A stretch of 64,000 nucleotides of DNA from Evansella cellulosilytica DSM 2522 (GCF_000177235.2 NC_014829.1:2852001-2916000), one strand, 5' to 3'; shown: positions 1 through 9,186, counted from the stretch's first letter. Program-made: numbers and translations. The notes: a model not told the origin generated them from the letters alone.

Positions 1-833
1 TAGTAACGCAAACAGGTTCTGGGGACGCCTGTGGCGCTGAGTGGCCATTGTGCCTCGGACAAGTTTTTCCCGAGTCACCCACAGTGCAAACGTTAATTGA
101 ATATACTCATCGCGTAGTTTCTGGTTTACTCGGAATCATGGTTATCATTTTATCTATTTGGAGTTGGAAAAAGTTACATCATTTAAGAGAGACGAAGTTT
201 TTTGCGATTATGGCAGTAACATTTATCGTTTTTCAAGGGCTACTAGGGGCTGCAGCGGTTGTATGGGGACAATCAAATGCGGTGATGGCATTACACTTTG
301 GTTTCTCGTTAATTTCATTCGCAAGTGTGCTTCTATTAACTGTTTTAGCATTTGAAAATAATTACCCTAAATCATATACACAACCAGTAATCACAGCTGG
401 TGTTAGAAATTATATATATTTCGTTTTAACTTACCTTTATATCGTTGTATACACTGGAGCTTTCGTAAAACATACTGGATCAAGCGCTGCTTGTGATGGG
501 TGGCCATTATGTAACGGTCAAGTAATTCCAGACTTAGGGAATGATTTAGTAGCTATTCAGTTCTTTCACCGATTATTTGCCGGTCTGTTATTTTTTGTTA
601 TTTTAATTATGGCTTACAAGCTTCATCGTGATTATCGTAACGAAAAAACATTGTATTTAAGTGGAATCGTAAGTCTCCTCTTTGTTTTAGTACAAGTAAT
701 AAGTGGCGCCATTGTCGTTTTTACAGGGTTTACTTTAGGATCTACTATTTTCCACGCATTTTTTATTAGTTTACTTTTTGCAGTAGTGAGCTACACTGCC
801 TTGCTAGCAAATAGAGCCAAAATAAAAGATTAA
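1..833 (+). CDS. ctaA: Heme A synthase CtaA (5' end cut by window)
   Basis: Converts heme O to heme A for cytochrome oxidase in the membrane. The reading frame is open from base 3 and starts upstream of the window, so the first membrane segment is missing. Visible signatures are the N-terminal cysteine pair in CGAEWPLC, the second pair in ACDGWPLC, and the four heme-ligand histidines in EYTHRVVSG, ALHFGFS, FFHRLFAG and FHAFF. The remaining helices match the eight-helix fold built as an internal duplication. It lies at the left of a block syntenic with B. subtilis. Identification is secure from motifs and context. Confidence 0.95.
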   Translation, partial: VTQTGSGDACGAEWPLCLGQVFPESPTVQTLIEYTHRVVSGLLGIMVIILSIWSWKKLHHLRETKFFAIMAVTFIVFQGLLGAAAVVWGQSNAVMALHFGFSLISFASVLLLTVLAFENNYPKSYTQPVITAGVRNYIYFVLTYLYIVVYTGAFVKHTGSSAACDGWPLCNGQVIPDLGNDLVAIQFFHRLFAGLLFFVILIMAYKLHRDYRNEKTLYLSGIVSLLFVLVQVISGAIVVFTGFTLGSTIFHAFFISLLFAVVSYTALLANRAKIKD

Positions 834-855
834 AGTATAATCAATGAAAAAGGAT

Positions 856-903
856 AAAGGATGATGCAGAAGGTAAAATATATACCTTTGCATCATCCTT
901 TTT
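856..903. terminator. Bidirectional hairpin between ctaA and dps
   Basis: Thirteen-base arms AAAGGATGATGCA and TGCATCATCCTTT close a short loop, with A-rich and T-rich flanks. It sits between two convergent genes and can serve both. Confidence 0.85.
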
Positions 904-932
904 GTGTAAAATCAATATTTCTGGATTCTATT

Positions 933-1379
933 TTACTCTCCTAAGAAAGAGCGGAGCATCCATAAATGTTTTTCAACTGATTGTCTAATTCCAATTAACA
1001 TGTCTGCTGTACCTTCATCTTCTAATTCACCATCTAAAACTTCAATATCTGAAGAAAGCTCCTTTGCAAGTGCTTCAAAATCATTTGCTAAAGTCTTCAC
1101 CATGTCCTCTGAAGCTCTTTCCCCTTGAGCTTCATTAACAGTTGCTACTTCTAAATATTCTTTCATCGTTGCAACTGGTTCCCCATTTAGTGTTAATAAG
1201 CGCTCAGCTAACTCATCAATGTGCTCAGCTGCTTCATTATATAGTTCCTCGAATTTTTCATGGAGTTTAAAGAAGTTAACGCCTTTTACATACCAGTGAT
1301 AATTGTGTAGCTTTACAAATAAAACGTTCCAGTTTGCTACTTGTCGATTTAGAATTTCTGCTGTTTTTTCGTGTGCCAT
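933..1379 (-). CDS. dps: Dps-family mini-ferritin
   Basis: DNA-protecting ferritin-like protein that oxidises and stores iron under starvation or peroxide stress; cytosolic dodecamer. About 148 residues, the usual length. The inter-subunit ferroxidase ligands are seen in NYHWYVKG near residue 30 and in the [17 protein letters not shown] stretch. The ATG at 1379 is chosen because GGGAG precedes it by 8 bases; an upstream in-frame ATG would add 22 residues atypical of the family. No clear PerR box was found. Could equally be named mrgA. Confidence 0.93.
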   Translation of the reverse strand: MAHEKTAEILNRQVANWNVLFVKLHNYHWYVKGVNFFKLHEKFEELYNEAAEHIDELAERLLTLNGEPVATMKEYLEVATVNEAQGERASEDMVKTLANDFEALAKELSSDIEVLDGELEDEGTADMLIGIRQSVEKHLWMLRSFLGE

Positions 1380-1611
1380 GTAGATCAACTCCCAAGATAA
1401 TTTTTGTATAGTCTTATATCCCCTAAAAAGCTGTTTAATAAACAAACTTTCTTCTGCCTATTATAAGTTAAGCAAAAAAATAAACAACATTAAACCTTAT
1501 TTAGACACAAAACTGTTACAAACTAAAAAGAGATATTACCCGATTATGTTCTCCATTTTCAATAATTTTATTTTAACTTTGTCTCTTGTTAACATATTGG
1601 TTTTTTGGTAT

Positions 1612-1642
1612 ACAAAAAACCAAACCGTTTGACGTTTGGTTT
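1612..1642 (-). terminator. ylaN terminator
   Basis: Perfect 9-base arms AAACCAAAC/GTTTGGTTT followed on the minus strand by a T-rich tail. Confidence 0.85.
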
Positions 1643-1656
1643 CCGTAAAAGATATT

Positions 1657-1938
1657 TTATTTTTTAGTAGAAGCATCGTGGAGGGCTGTTAATTGTCTCT
1701 CTAATTGATCTAACAGCTCTTTCCCTTCTTCCTCTTGTACTAAGTTTAGCCGAATAGCAAAATCAATCTCGCGTGATAAACCGAACATTTGTGTATCTAA
1801 AACTTCCTCATATAGAGGACATTGCGGCATCGTTAAATTAGCCATCTGCACTTCAATAAGTTTTAGTATTTTTTGAGCATCTTCCTTAAGAAGGGCATAT
1901 GCTTTTTCGCTCTGTCCGGATAGGGTTTCAACTGACAA
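1657..1938 (-). CDS. ylaN: YlaN family protein (UPF0358)
   Basis: Small cytosolic protein, 93 residues. The core [20 protein letters not shown] is nearly identical to B. subtilis YlaN, which is required under iron limitation and has been linked to control of Fur (family knowledge). The start is a TTG at 1938 with GGAGG seven bases upstream; the longer reading frame to 2034 has no ribosome site. It follows the disrupted glutaminase on the same strand. In B. subtilis ftsW and pycA lie between ylaN and ctaA; here only dps does. Confidence 0.92.
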   Translation of the reverse strand: MSVETLSGQSEKAYALLKEDAQKILKLIEVQMANLTMPQCPLYEEVLDTQMFGLSREIDFAIRLNLVQEEEGKELLDQLERQLTALHDASTKK

Positions 1939-2049
1939 CGGAATCCCTCCTCCTGTTTTGTAAAGACTCTTACTTCTTATCTTATCTTTTCCCCTCCAAA
2001 AATGCAATATATATAACACTACTAATCCATACAATGTTTAACAACAAGA

Positions 2050-2087
2050 AAACGTAATAAAAGCTTCTCGAAGCTGCTATTACGTTT
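2050..2087 (-). terminator. Glutaminase terminator
   Basis: Arms AAACGTAATA and TATTACGTTT around an inner AGCTTCTCGAAGCT palindrome, just beyond the glutaminase stop, with a T-rich minus-strand tail. Confidence 0.75.
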
Positions 2088-2107
2088 AATATATGTTTTT
2101 TATCTAT

Positions 2108-2321
2108 TCAAAAAATACTTAAATGATAACGTTTTGAAACCGATTCAAGTATACGCATTCCCGCAATACTATTTCCTTTTTCATCAAGGGCAGGTCCATA
2201 TATTCCAATACCTAAACCATTTGGTATTGATGCCATTATCCCTCCTGAAACTCCACTTTTTGCCGGGAAACCAACACGAATAGCAAATTCTCCTGATGCA
2301 TTATACATTCCACAAGTAATC
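2108..2321 (-). pseudogene. glsA: Glutaminase, C-terminal fragment (separated by IS insertion)
   Basis: Encodes the last part of a serine-dependent glutaminase, from [16 protein letters not shown] to the end, including AKSGVSGGI. Joined to the fragment at 4066-4788 across one copy of the duplicated GATT it restores the continuous reading KTFMITCGMYN expected of the family. An ATG supplied inside the IS end opens a frame into this fragment, but the product would lack the catalytic Ser-x-x-Lys. Confidence 0.93.
2318..2321. repeat. Target-site duplication, left of IS
   Basis: AATC (plus strand) directly abuts the left IS end and is repeated at 4066-4069. The duplication is within the glutaminase gene, and removing one copy plus the IS restores the frame. 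Confidence 0.9.
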
Positions 2322-2412
2322 GAATCAATTTCATAATTCACTTTTATAAAAAAGCCAACACTTTCAGAATTAATAGTTATATCGTTTTTTAAATCAGTTA
2401 CTTTAAATTTGT

Positions 2413-2539
2413 GTTGATTTCCTCTTAAGGATACTCGCTTGCCGCGGGCAACGCTTCAGCTTCCTCGGGAAACCCACCCTGCGGGATCTTCAGCTGTTGC
2501 TTTTCCCGCAGGCGTCTCGTACCTTCAGCTCCAATCAAC
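2413..2539. repeat. GC-rich palindromic repeat carried in the IS left end
   Basis: Begins GTTGATTT and ends CAATCAAC as short inverted repeats; the inside pairs GCCGCGGGCAACGCTTCAGC with TTCAGCTGTTGCTTTTCCCG-type sequence. The same family is seen at 8375-8450, 39155-39369 and 51525-51807. Confidence 0.8.
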
Positions 2540-2576
2540 GCTGTTTTAAAATAACATTGGTCCTTTTACAAAAGGA

Positions 2577-3939
2577 TTAAGCTGCTACTGAATTCATTGA
2601 ATATTGTTTTTGAGCAAGTCTCATGCTAGCTAATTTCATTCCATTGTACACCATGGTAACCAAATCAAAATGGACTTTAGCTCGTTTTCCTGTTCGATAT
2701 CTTACATTGTTCAACTGAAAGAATTCTTTTAGGTATCCAATGACCCTTTCAACGGAACTCCGTTCCTTAAATCTATCTTTCCAGGCAACTGAACCGCGTG
2801 CGGGTGCACTGTACCGGCGTAAATCCGACTCTATTTTTATCTTGTAGACCTTTTGGCATAATGTATCTTCAGCTAGAGGACAATCCCTACACTCTTTTGG
2901 ACGTGTGTATTTTAAGGTTTGGTATTTTTATCAAAGCTATCGTATCGATAGGAATGTTCCCTTACACACGTTGGAGCGAAATTTTCATCAAACCCAATTG
3001 GCTCTGATTCATTTTTTTGTTATAAGCAATGATGGAATATCCTTTCATTCGATGGACTTGTTCATAGATTGCATCGTAATCATATCCTGCATCCATTAGT
3101 GCATAGATCATCCTAAGTTCCGAAAAGTTTCTCTCTATTCCTTTTAATAAAGGTATAGCAGCTTTACCATCGTTTAGCCTACCTGAGGAAATCATTGAAT
3201 GAAGAATAAACTGAGTTTTGGTATCAACAGCTAAATGACCTTTATAACCAAACCAAAACACATTTTTCCCTTCACTATTTTTCTTCACGCCCCATGTAGG
3301 ATGAAGTGGCATTTGATCATGAAGTTCATCGTAAGAAACGTCTAGTTGATCTTCAATTTTCTTTTCAAAAATAGACAAGGGTGCTTCCTTAGCTTCTTTC
3401 TCTTTTAACCATTGTTCATGTTCGGCCTTTGATTTACGCCCACGTTTCTTTGGCTCAGACTTTGGTTTCTCTTCTTTTTTTGAAGGAGCCTGATCTCTCG
3501 CCTCGAAGTGACCAGAGTCAATCGCAATATTAGGATCTGTAATATATTCTTCGTTGATTGCATCAGTTATTATTTGAGAGTTTACCTCTTCAAGAATGTC
3601 TGTATCTTTAATTTTTGTAATCATCCTTGAAAATGAAGCTTCAGAAGGGACTGGATCAGATATCAAAAAGCCACAGTCCAGCTTAAACTTAAGGTCGGTG
3701 TTTAAACGTTCAACTAGGAGTTGCATCTCGGGAATTCTCTCAACAAGCCTCACCACGAGTGCTTGAATCATTGCAGGATAGTTTAATTCTACAGGTCTAC
3801 CTAAATTAGATCTTTTCACTACGATAGTGAGGATGGGATGAATATCAATCGCTGAAAAAATCTCATCATAACGTTGGGTAGGTTCTAAGTCAAATAAAAT
3901 TTGCATGCTAAAAAGGCTCTCTTGTCGTACAATAGACAT
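2577..3939 (-). pseudogene. IS1182-family DDE transposase, two frameshifts
   Basis: Catalyses movement of the surrounding IS. Start ATG at 3939 follows GGGAGGAAGC and gives the family-typical opening MSIVRQESLFSMQ. DDE residues are seen as IDSGHFEARD, MDAGYDYD and RSSVERVIGYLKEFF. The frame is broken twice: at a run of seven A (about 3018-3024, minus strand) and a run of five A (about 2930-2934); adding one A at each gives an uninterrupted protein of about 454 residues ending NSVAA. This could be decay, homopolymer sequencing error, or -1 slippage; decay or error is more likely. Confidence 0.9.
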
Positions 3940-4065
3940 AAGGGGCTTCCTCCCATTCGAATTGGTTTGTTCGTCACTTACTAAATTCGACATTTGGGGA
4001 GGTACTCCTTTTTTCATGTTCTGAAACCCTTGGCCCATAAGGGCCAATAATTATGAAATTGATTC

Positions 4066-4788
4066 AATCATAAAAGTTTTTAATATCTGACAAATATTCT
4101 TTGGAATAATCGGTTCACCTTTATCAACGCAAATACCATTATTTGCTATAACATAACCAATTTTTGCAAGCTGACTACAATTCACTTCTATTGCACATTG
4201 CTTCGTGTAAAGCTCTAATAACTGTTCAACAGAATCATCAATAACTCCATGCTGTTTCATAAAATAACAAAGTGAACGATTTAAATATGCAGTATTAAAT
4301 TCTGACCTTGCTACCTCTTCATTATACGTAATAGAACCGTCACCAGTAATCGTCTGTATAAAAGATAATAATCTGTCTAGTTTATCTGCAACTGTTTTTC
4401 CTTTTATCATCGAAGTCACTGCTAAGGCGCCAGCATTAATCATTGGATTTAATGGTTTTGATGGGGAGTGTGTTTCTAGCTTAATCATGGAATTATAAGG
4501 ATCACCAGTTGGTTCCATTCCTACTTTTGAAAAAACCTCTTCCTCACTTCGGTCCATCAAAGCTAATGCAAGGGCGATGACTTTTGATATACTTTGTAAT
4601 GTAAACGTTTCGTCAGTGTTTCCTGCTGTCATACATGTCGTATTACCGGTATAAATTGCTAATGATAGGGCATTTGGATTCGCCTTCTCTAATGCTGGGA
4701 TGTAGTTGGCAACCTTCCCCTTTTCACTTAATTGTTTTGCATCTTTTATTAATGAATCAAGTACAGCTTGATCGTCACAGATCAACAC
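4066..4788 (-). pseudogene. glsA: Glutaminase, N-terminal fragment interrupted by IS
   Basis: Glutaminase hydrolyses glutamine to glutamate and ammonia. This fragment holds the N-terminal four fifths, including the Ser-x-x-Lys active site in LQSISKVIAL and the region NPMINAGALAV. Translation runs into the IS end and stops after KTFMIESIS, losing the last 70 or so residues with [14 protein letters not shown]. Start GTG at 4788 is preceded by AGGAAGGTGG; a TTG at 4821 is possible but lacks a good ribosome site. Corresponds to B. subtilis ylaM by position. Confidence 0.93.
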
Positions 4789-4902
4789 ATATTCCACCTT
4801 CCTATTGTTTAAAAGTGACAAAGAAAAAAATCACCTTTATACTATAAACAAGTATAATTTTACTCTTTATCATTGTTTCCGAATGAAAAGGGGAATATTT
4901 AA

Positions 4903-4943
4903 GGGCACTGAAAAAGTGGTGTTCTTTCACTTTTTCAGTGCCC
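4903..4943. repeat. Perfect 16-bp hairpin between divergent genes
   Basis: GGGCACTGAAAAAGTG and its exact complement are separated by 9 bases. It lies between divergently transcribed glsA and ylaL, so it is not in terminator position for either. Near-identical hairpins are at 44227-44271 and 30718-30760. Confidence 0.8.
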
Positions 4944-5019
4944 TCAATATTTCTTTACGGTAGATTTTTTCCAAACTTAGTAAAAATTGATACATTCTAT
5001 ATGAGTAAGGAGTTGTCCA

Positions 5020-5511
5020 ATGGTATTTCTAATAACAGGAAACGTCAAACATACAATTACAATTGACCCGGGCGTTTGGATTTTTGACGAAAGAAAGGTT
5101 GATTTGGCTACATACTTTTCTGAGGACCAAATTAGCACACAAGAGCAAGAATTAATGGCTCTAGGAAAAACTTGGGATATGCATCGTAAGGAAGGTGCCA
5201 ATGCCCTTCAAAAGGGAAATGGAAATGCTATAACAGTGAGTAAAAAAGACTTAACAGAAAAGTCTTTCGGAATTCCAATTCTTCCTTTTTTATCGAACGC
5301 AATTCCAAACGGTAATGCGGAGAAAGTAATTTTCAAGAGGGCTGATAAGGAAGACTTTATATGTTCAATGAAAGAAGCAGAAACAGCTATCCTTGGCTTT
5401 TCTTCTCATGGACAGCCATTAAAGGAAAATGGTCCAGTACATTTTTACTATGGTGATGGTACTAATAAAGACAATCCAATTACCGATATTTATACTATTG
5501 AAGTTGTATAA
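5020..5511 (+). CDS. ylaL: YlaL-like conserved protein
   Basis: A 163-residue soluble protein of unknown function, called YlaL from its place between the glutaminase gene and the phoH-type gene as in B. subtilis. No signal peptide or membrane segment. ATG at 5020 has AAGGAG eight bases upstream. The N-terminal half resembles a short beta-rich domain with TITIDPGVWIFDERKVDL; the C-terminal part ends HFYYGDGTNKDNPITDIY. The assignment rests on synteny, so function is not claimed. Confidence 0.75.
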   Translation: MVFLITGNVKHTITIDPGVWIFDERKVDLATYFSEDQISTQEQELMALGKTWDMHRKEGANALQKGNGNAITVSKKDLTEKSFGIPILPFLSNAIPNGNAEKVIFKRADKEDFICSMKEAETAILGFSSHGQPLKENGPVHFYYGDGTNKDNPITDIYTIEVV

Positions 5512-5534
5512 GTAAAAGATACTCCATAAGGATA

Positions 5535-5580
5535 GAGGGAGACTCAAAAGGTTGATTTTTACCTACTGAGTCTCCCTTAT
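5535..5580. terminator. Convergent terminator ylaL/phoH-type gene
   Basis: GGGAGACTCA and TGAGTCTCCC arms. Member of the dispersed GACTCAAAAGG hairpin family. Confidence 0.8.
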
Positions 5581-5613
5581 GACTTTTACTTGCTTATGAA
5601 ACGACTATTTTTA

Positions 5614-6945
5614 TTACAGTAAGTCCGCTGCCATTTGTGCTAATCCAGACCTTTCACCTTTTTGAAGCTTTACATGTCCAGTCTCAGATAAATGTTTTAG
5701 CCTTTCTGTCACATAAGTTAGCCCGTTCGTATATTCATCCAAATATGGATGGTCAATTTGCTTTGGATCACCCATTAAAACAATTTTACTTCCTTCCCCT
5801 ACCCTCGTAAGAATTGTTTTCACCTCATGTTTCGTTAAATTTTGGGCTTCATCAATGATAATAAACTGTTCCGGGATACTTCTTCCACGAATATAGGTCA
5901 ATGCTTCCACTTGAATTGACCCCATACCAGCTAATATTTGCTCTAGTTCACCTGGCTTTTTCGTATTAAATAAATATTCTAAATTATCAAAAATTGGCTG
6001 CATCCACGGACGAAGCTTTTCTTCCTTCTCACCAGGCAGATACCCAATGTCCTTCCCAACCGGAACTACAGGTCGGGCAACTAGTAACTTTTTATACTTT
6101 TGAAGGTCTTCTGTTTGGTACAGCCCAGCAGCTAAAGACAATAATGTTTTTCCTGTACCAGCTTTACCTGCTAACGTTACTAGTGGAATATCATCTCTCG
6201 TTAACAATTCAAACGCCATTCTTTGTTGTACATTTCTTGCGCGGATACCCCATATTGGTTCCTCACTTGAAACGAAAGATTCCAGGTAATTCCCATCCTT
6301 GCTTGTCATCCCCAATGCTGACCGAGATGGATTCACTTCATCCTTCAATATAAAAAATTGATTGGGATAGCTATTACTTATAGGAGAATCCTTAATTAGT
6401 AGTTTTTTATTTTCAAATAATTCATCAATTTGTTTTGATTCTGAACTTAACTCCTTATAGCCTGTATACATTCGATCATATTGTACAACACGATCACTTA
6501 AAAAATCTTCTACATGAATACCTAGTGCATCTGCCTTTACTCTTAATAGTGCATCCTTACTTACTAAAGTTACTGTAATTCCCGACTGTTTTTCTTCTTC
6601 TTCAATCCTCATATTTAATGCAACAGCTAAAATGCGGTTATCATTCGTTCTTTCTAAAAAATGCTCTTTCATCTTCCCAAAAGATCGATGATTTAATTCC
6701 ACTCGAAAAGTCCCACCATTAGTTAATTTGACACCAAGATGTAACTTCCCTTCCTCCCTTAGCTCATCAATTAACCGAGCAACATAACGAGCATTCCTCC
6801 CTATTTCATCCATATTTCTCTTTTTTGAGTCTACTTCCTCCAGTACAACAGCTGGAATAACTACTTCATTTTCATCAAAAGCATAGATCGCTAACGGATC
6901 TTGTAGTAGGACGTTCGTATCTAGAATATATCGTCGTGTACTCAA
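5614..6945 (-). CDS. ylaK: PhoH family PIN-ATPase (YlaK)
   Basis: A 443-residue PhoH2-type protein: N-terminal PIN nuclease domain starting YILDTNVLLQDP with acidic residues for metal binding, followed from about residue 240 by a PhoH P-loop ATPase with Walker A AGKAGTGKT and Walker B FIIIDEAQN. Family members couple RNA cleavage to ATP-driven unwinding in some species; the B. subtilis role is unclear. The start is a TTG at 6945 with GGAGGCGAGAGA upstream. It diverges from ylaJ. Confidence 0.92.
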   Translation of the reverse strand: MSTRRYILDTNVLLQDPLAIYAFDENEVVIPAVVLEEVDSKKRNMDEIGRNARYVARLIDELREEGKLHLGVKLTNGGTFRVELNHRSFGKMKEHFLERTNDNRILAVALNMRIEEEEKQSGITVTLVSKDALLRVKADALGIHVEDFLSDRVVQYDRMYTGYKELSSESKQIDELFENKKLLIKDSPISNSYPNQFFILKDEVNPSRSALGMTSKDGNYLESFVSSEEPIWGIRARNVQQRMAFELLTRDDIPLVTLAGKAGTGKTLLSLAAGLYQTEDLQKYKKLLVARPVVPVGKDIGYLPGEKEEKLRPWMQPIFDNLEYLFNTKKPGELEQILAGMGSIQVEALTYIRGRSIPEQFIIIDEAQNLTKHEVKTILTRVGEGSKIVLMGDPKQIDHPYLDEYTNGLTYVTERLKHLSETGHVKLQKGERSGLAQMAADLL

Positions 6946-7070
6946 TCTCTCGCCTCCTACAACCTTAATAATGATACAAGTATTTAATATTAATGTATGT
7001 ACTCTCGAATAAAGATAGACTTTTAAACCAACAATACATACAAGAACATCAAAAAGTGAGGGATTTTTCT

Positions 7071-7658
7071 ATGAAAAAAAGTTTATGCATTTTGTCCACA
7101 TGTTTCATTCTTTTACTAACTGCTTGTCAGGCTCAGGATGATGTCAATAACGATCCAACCATTGAAGGGCAAGGTAGAGGTTACTCTGAAATGGATACTA
7201 CAATGACAGCGACTGCTAACCACTTAGCTGAGTTAAGCTTACAAGTACCTGAAGTGAATCATGCTACAGCAATCGTCATCGGACCATATGCATTAGTAGG
7301 TATAGATGTAGATGGTAGGTTAGACCAATCAGATGTCGGTGCTGTAAAATACCAAGTAGCTGAAGCATTAGCTGATGACCCATATGGTGCACAAGCTGCA
7401 GTAACAGCTGATCCTGATTATTTAGCAAGAATAGATGAAATGCGTGTTGAGATTGGACAAGGAAGGCCAATCAATGCCATCATGGAAGAACTAGCAGGAA
7501 TCATTGGCAGATTGATGCCTATTGTGCCTGGTCAAGAACATAGGATGAGTGAAGATCCTACAGATGTTAACGACGAACGCCTTCCATCTGGAAGACAAAA
7601 CGAACTAGAAAACATTCAAGATGAACAGAGTAAAGGGAGAATGAATCAAAATAATTAA
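7071..7658 (+). CDS. ylaJ: YhcN/YlaJ family sporulation lipoprotein
   Basis: Lipoprotein of 195 residues with a lipobox ending LLLTAC about residue 19. The central part (HLAELSLQVPEVNHATAIVI and later VKYQVAEALADDP) is the YhcN/YlaJ domain of spore membrane proteins that affect germination with cortex hydrolase partners. ATG at 7071 is chosen because it directly precedes the signal peptide; 26 further upstream residues are not signal-like. The C-terminus is charged and probably unstructured. Cell location is inferred as the spore inner membrane outer face. Confidence 0.9.
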   Translation: MKKSLCILSTCFILLLTACQAQDDVNNDPTIEGQGRGYSEMDTTMTATANHLAELSLQVPEVNHATAIVIGPYALVGIDVDGRLDQSDVGAVKYQVAEALADDPYGAQAAVTADPDYLARIDEMRVEIGQGRPINAIMEELAGIIGRLMPIVPGQEHRMSEDPTDVNDERLPSGRQNELENIQDEQSKGRMNQNN

Positions 7659-7668
7659 CAATTTGACG

Positions 7669-7705
7669 AATACAAGCCAACTCCACTATGGAATTGGCTT
7701 GTATT
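7669..7705. terminator. Convergent terminator
   Basis: Perfect 12-base arms AATACAAGCCAA/TTGGCTTGTATT between ylaJ and the gene ending at 7712. Confidence 0.9.
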
Positions 7706-7711
7706 TTATTA

Positions 7712-8167
7712 CTATGCATTTTTCATTGCTTCCATGACTTGTGTATCTAATTTTTCAGCAGCTTCTTTATCATATATTTTTTCATATTTTGGACCTTCAG
7801 TGATTCTAGCGCCATAAAACATAACGTCTCGAACCTCAGTAATTTTAATTTCAATAAGCGCTAACTTAAGTGGAACTCCTTCAATTTTTTCTAACAGTAT
7901 ATGCGCGTTACCTGTTATTGCATATGTAGAACCTGCACCTATTAATGTTACAGTAACGATAGGCGATTTTCGAATGTTTTCTACAATACGGGATCGGTTA
8001 TCTACAGCAAAGCGAATACTCTTTTTATCTTGTGCGTAAACCCACGATATTGCATTAATATTAGGGCCACCATTTTCATGATCAGTCGTTCCAAGCGTCA
8101 CATATTGCTCTTTCCTTAAAATCGGTAATAATTCATCCGTTAATGTTGCTTCAACACGATTTGCCAC
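7712..8167 (-). CDS. Pyridoxamine 5'-phosphate oxidase-like flavin-binding protein
   Basis: A 151-residue split-barrel protein of the PNPOx-like family; these bind FMN, F420 or heme and the substrate is rarely known. Typical order: YVTLGTTDHENGGPNINAIS, then KSIRFAVDNRSRIVENIRKS, then TVTLIGAGSTYAITGNA. The GTG at 8167 has GGGGAGG seven bases upstream; a TTG at 8200 is possible but has no ribosome site. Not part of the B. subtilis yla cluster, so probably a local insertion. Confidence 0.85.
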   Translation of the reverse strand: MANRVEATLTDELLPILRKEQYVTLGTTDHENGGPNINAISWVYAQDKKSIRFAVDNRSRIVENIRKSPIVTVTLIGAGSTYAITGNAHILLEKIEGVPLKLALIEIKITEVRDVMFYGARITEGPKYEKIYDKEAAEKLDTQVMEAMKNA

Positions 8168-8374
8168 GAAGTAATCCTCCCCTTCAATTTTTATGTTCAA
8201 TTAATACTATACCTGTATTTCATTAAAGATAAAACTTGATCATCGTTACAATCATTTCTATTTCTATAAATGATATAAGAAGACTTGTTTCGCCTTAGTG
8301 TAAAAGCATGTTATAATGGTTGTCAATAATGAAAGAGATAATATGTATTAATTTTAGCTAGCTTAAACTTTATT

Positions 8375-8450
8375 GTGGATTTTCGCTTCAGGAATCTTCT
8401 TCAGCTAATGCTATTCTCGCTGGCGTGTAGCACCTTTCGTGAAAATCAAC
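8375..8450. repeat. Short copy of the GTTGATTTTC palindromic element
   Basis: Starts GTGGATTTTCGCTTCAGG and ends CACCTTTCGTGAAAATCAAC, giving inverted terminal GTTGATTTTC. The rest of 8168-8556 is AT-rich and shows no gene. Confidence 0.75.
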
Positions 8451-8556
8451 ATGAGCCTTTAACAAAGCCAATTTTTTTAAAGCTAATATGAACTGTTTAC
8501 TAAATAACTTTATTACTATTATTACTAAAATGATACCAAAGAATTCGAGGTGTAGT

Positions 8557-8763
8557 ATGAGAGTAAAGTGCGTTTTATGTGACACTATTGAAAATATTGA
8601 TGATTATTCTGTAACAGCAAAAAAGTTAAGAAACCGACCTATTCACACCTATATGTGCCAAACATGCTACTCTAGAATAGAAGATAGGACAAACGAACGA
8701 AAAGAAACGGGAAACTTTAAGAAATACACTAGCAAACAAAAAGAAGATCAATATATCCATTAA
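8557..8763 (+). CDS. ylaI: YlaI family zinc-ribbon protein (DUF2197)
   Basis: A 68-residue protein with two CxxC pairs, CVLCD near residue 5 and CQTCY near residue 37, predicting one bound zinc. Its basic C-terminus suggests nucleic-acid contact, which is inference. ATG at 8557 has CGAGGTG upstream. Position between ylaJ and ylaH matches B. subtilis ylaI. Confidence 0.88.
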   Translation: MRVKCVLCDTIENIDDYSVTAKKLRNRPIHTYMCQTCYSRIEDRTNERKETGNFKKYTSKQKEDQYIH

Positions 8764-8771
8764 CAAATGAT

Positions 8772-8810
8772 AGGCGTTCTCGAATGTAAACAATACGCTC
8801 GGGGACGCCT
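8772..8810. terminator. Convergent terminator ylaI/ylaH
   Basis: AGGCGT...ACGCCT arms extended by G-U pairing through TTCTCGA/CTCGGGG. Confidence 0.7.
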
Positions 8811-8820
8811 TATCACTTTG

Positions 8821-9186
8821 CTAGGGCTTATCATGGTCAGCTTCTTGTTCAACTAATTCTGCCTTTTTATGACGCTTAAGTTGGACCTTATATACACTAA
8901 GTACAAGTGCAGCAACAAATAGTGATTCAACTATTGGTAAAGCAAATGCTAAAAAAGTAATAAGAATATTACCGATAAGCATGACAATATAAACGATAGC
9001 CATCTTAAGAATTGGTAGCTTTTTAGCAAAACCTAAGTTAAAAACTAAAACCGTTAATGCTGTAGTAATGAGATATATCACGGTGAAAGCAAAGAAGAAG
9101 TTTTCAGGATCTCCTGCTCCTAGCCACTCTGCGATTGGTGTTAAATTTGGATTGGGTTCTCTCTCTTGCAATGTTGCCAAATACAT
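8821..9186 (-). CDS. ylaH: YlaH-like membrane protein
   Basis: A 121-residue integral membrane protein with three to four hydrophobic helices beginning about FFFAFTVIYLITTALTVLVF, and a charged cytosolic tail rich in Lys and Glu. Family function unknown. ATG at 9186 has TTAGGAGTG upstream. Synteny and the N-terminal PIAEWLGAGDPENF region support YlaH. Confidence 0.88.
   Translation of the reverse strand: MYLATLQEREPNPNLTPIAEWLGAGDPENFFFAFTVIYLITTALTVLVFNLGFAKKLPILKMAIVYIVMLIGNILITFLAFALPIVESLFVAALVLSVYKVQLKRHKKAELVEQEADHDKP

Larger units (their letters stand above)
2322..4065 (-). mobile_element. IS1182-type insertion sequence (1,744 bp) inside glsA
   Basis: Ends are perfect 17-base inverted repeats, GAATCAATTTCATAATT at the left and AATTATGAAATTGATTC at the right, flanked by 4-bp AATC duplications. 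It carries one transposase gene on the minus strand. Between the left end and the transposase stop lies a GC-rich palindromic repeat (2413-2539) also found at other loci. A 501-bp deletion derivative with the same ends is at 51434-51934. Confidence 0.93.

Noticed and set aside
2798-3099. Plus-strand reading frames opposite the transposase
   Set aside because: They lie antisense to the frameshifted transposase C-terminus, have no ribosome site and no protein character.
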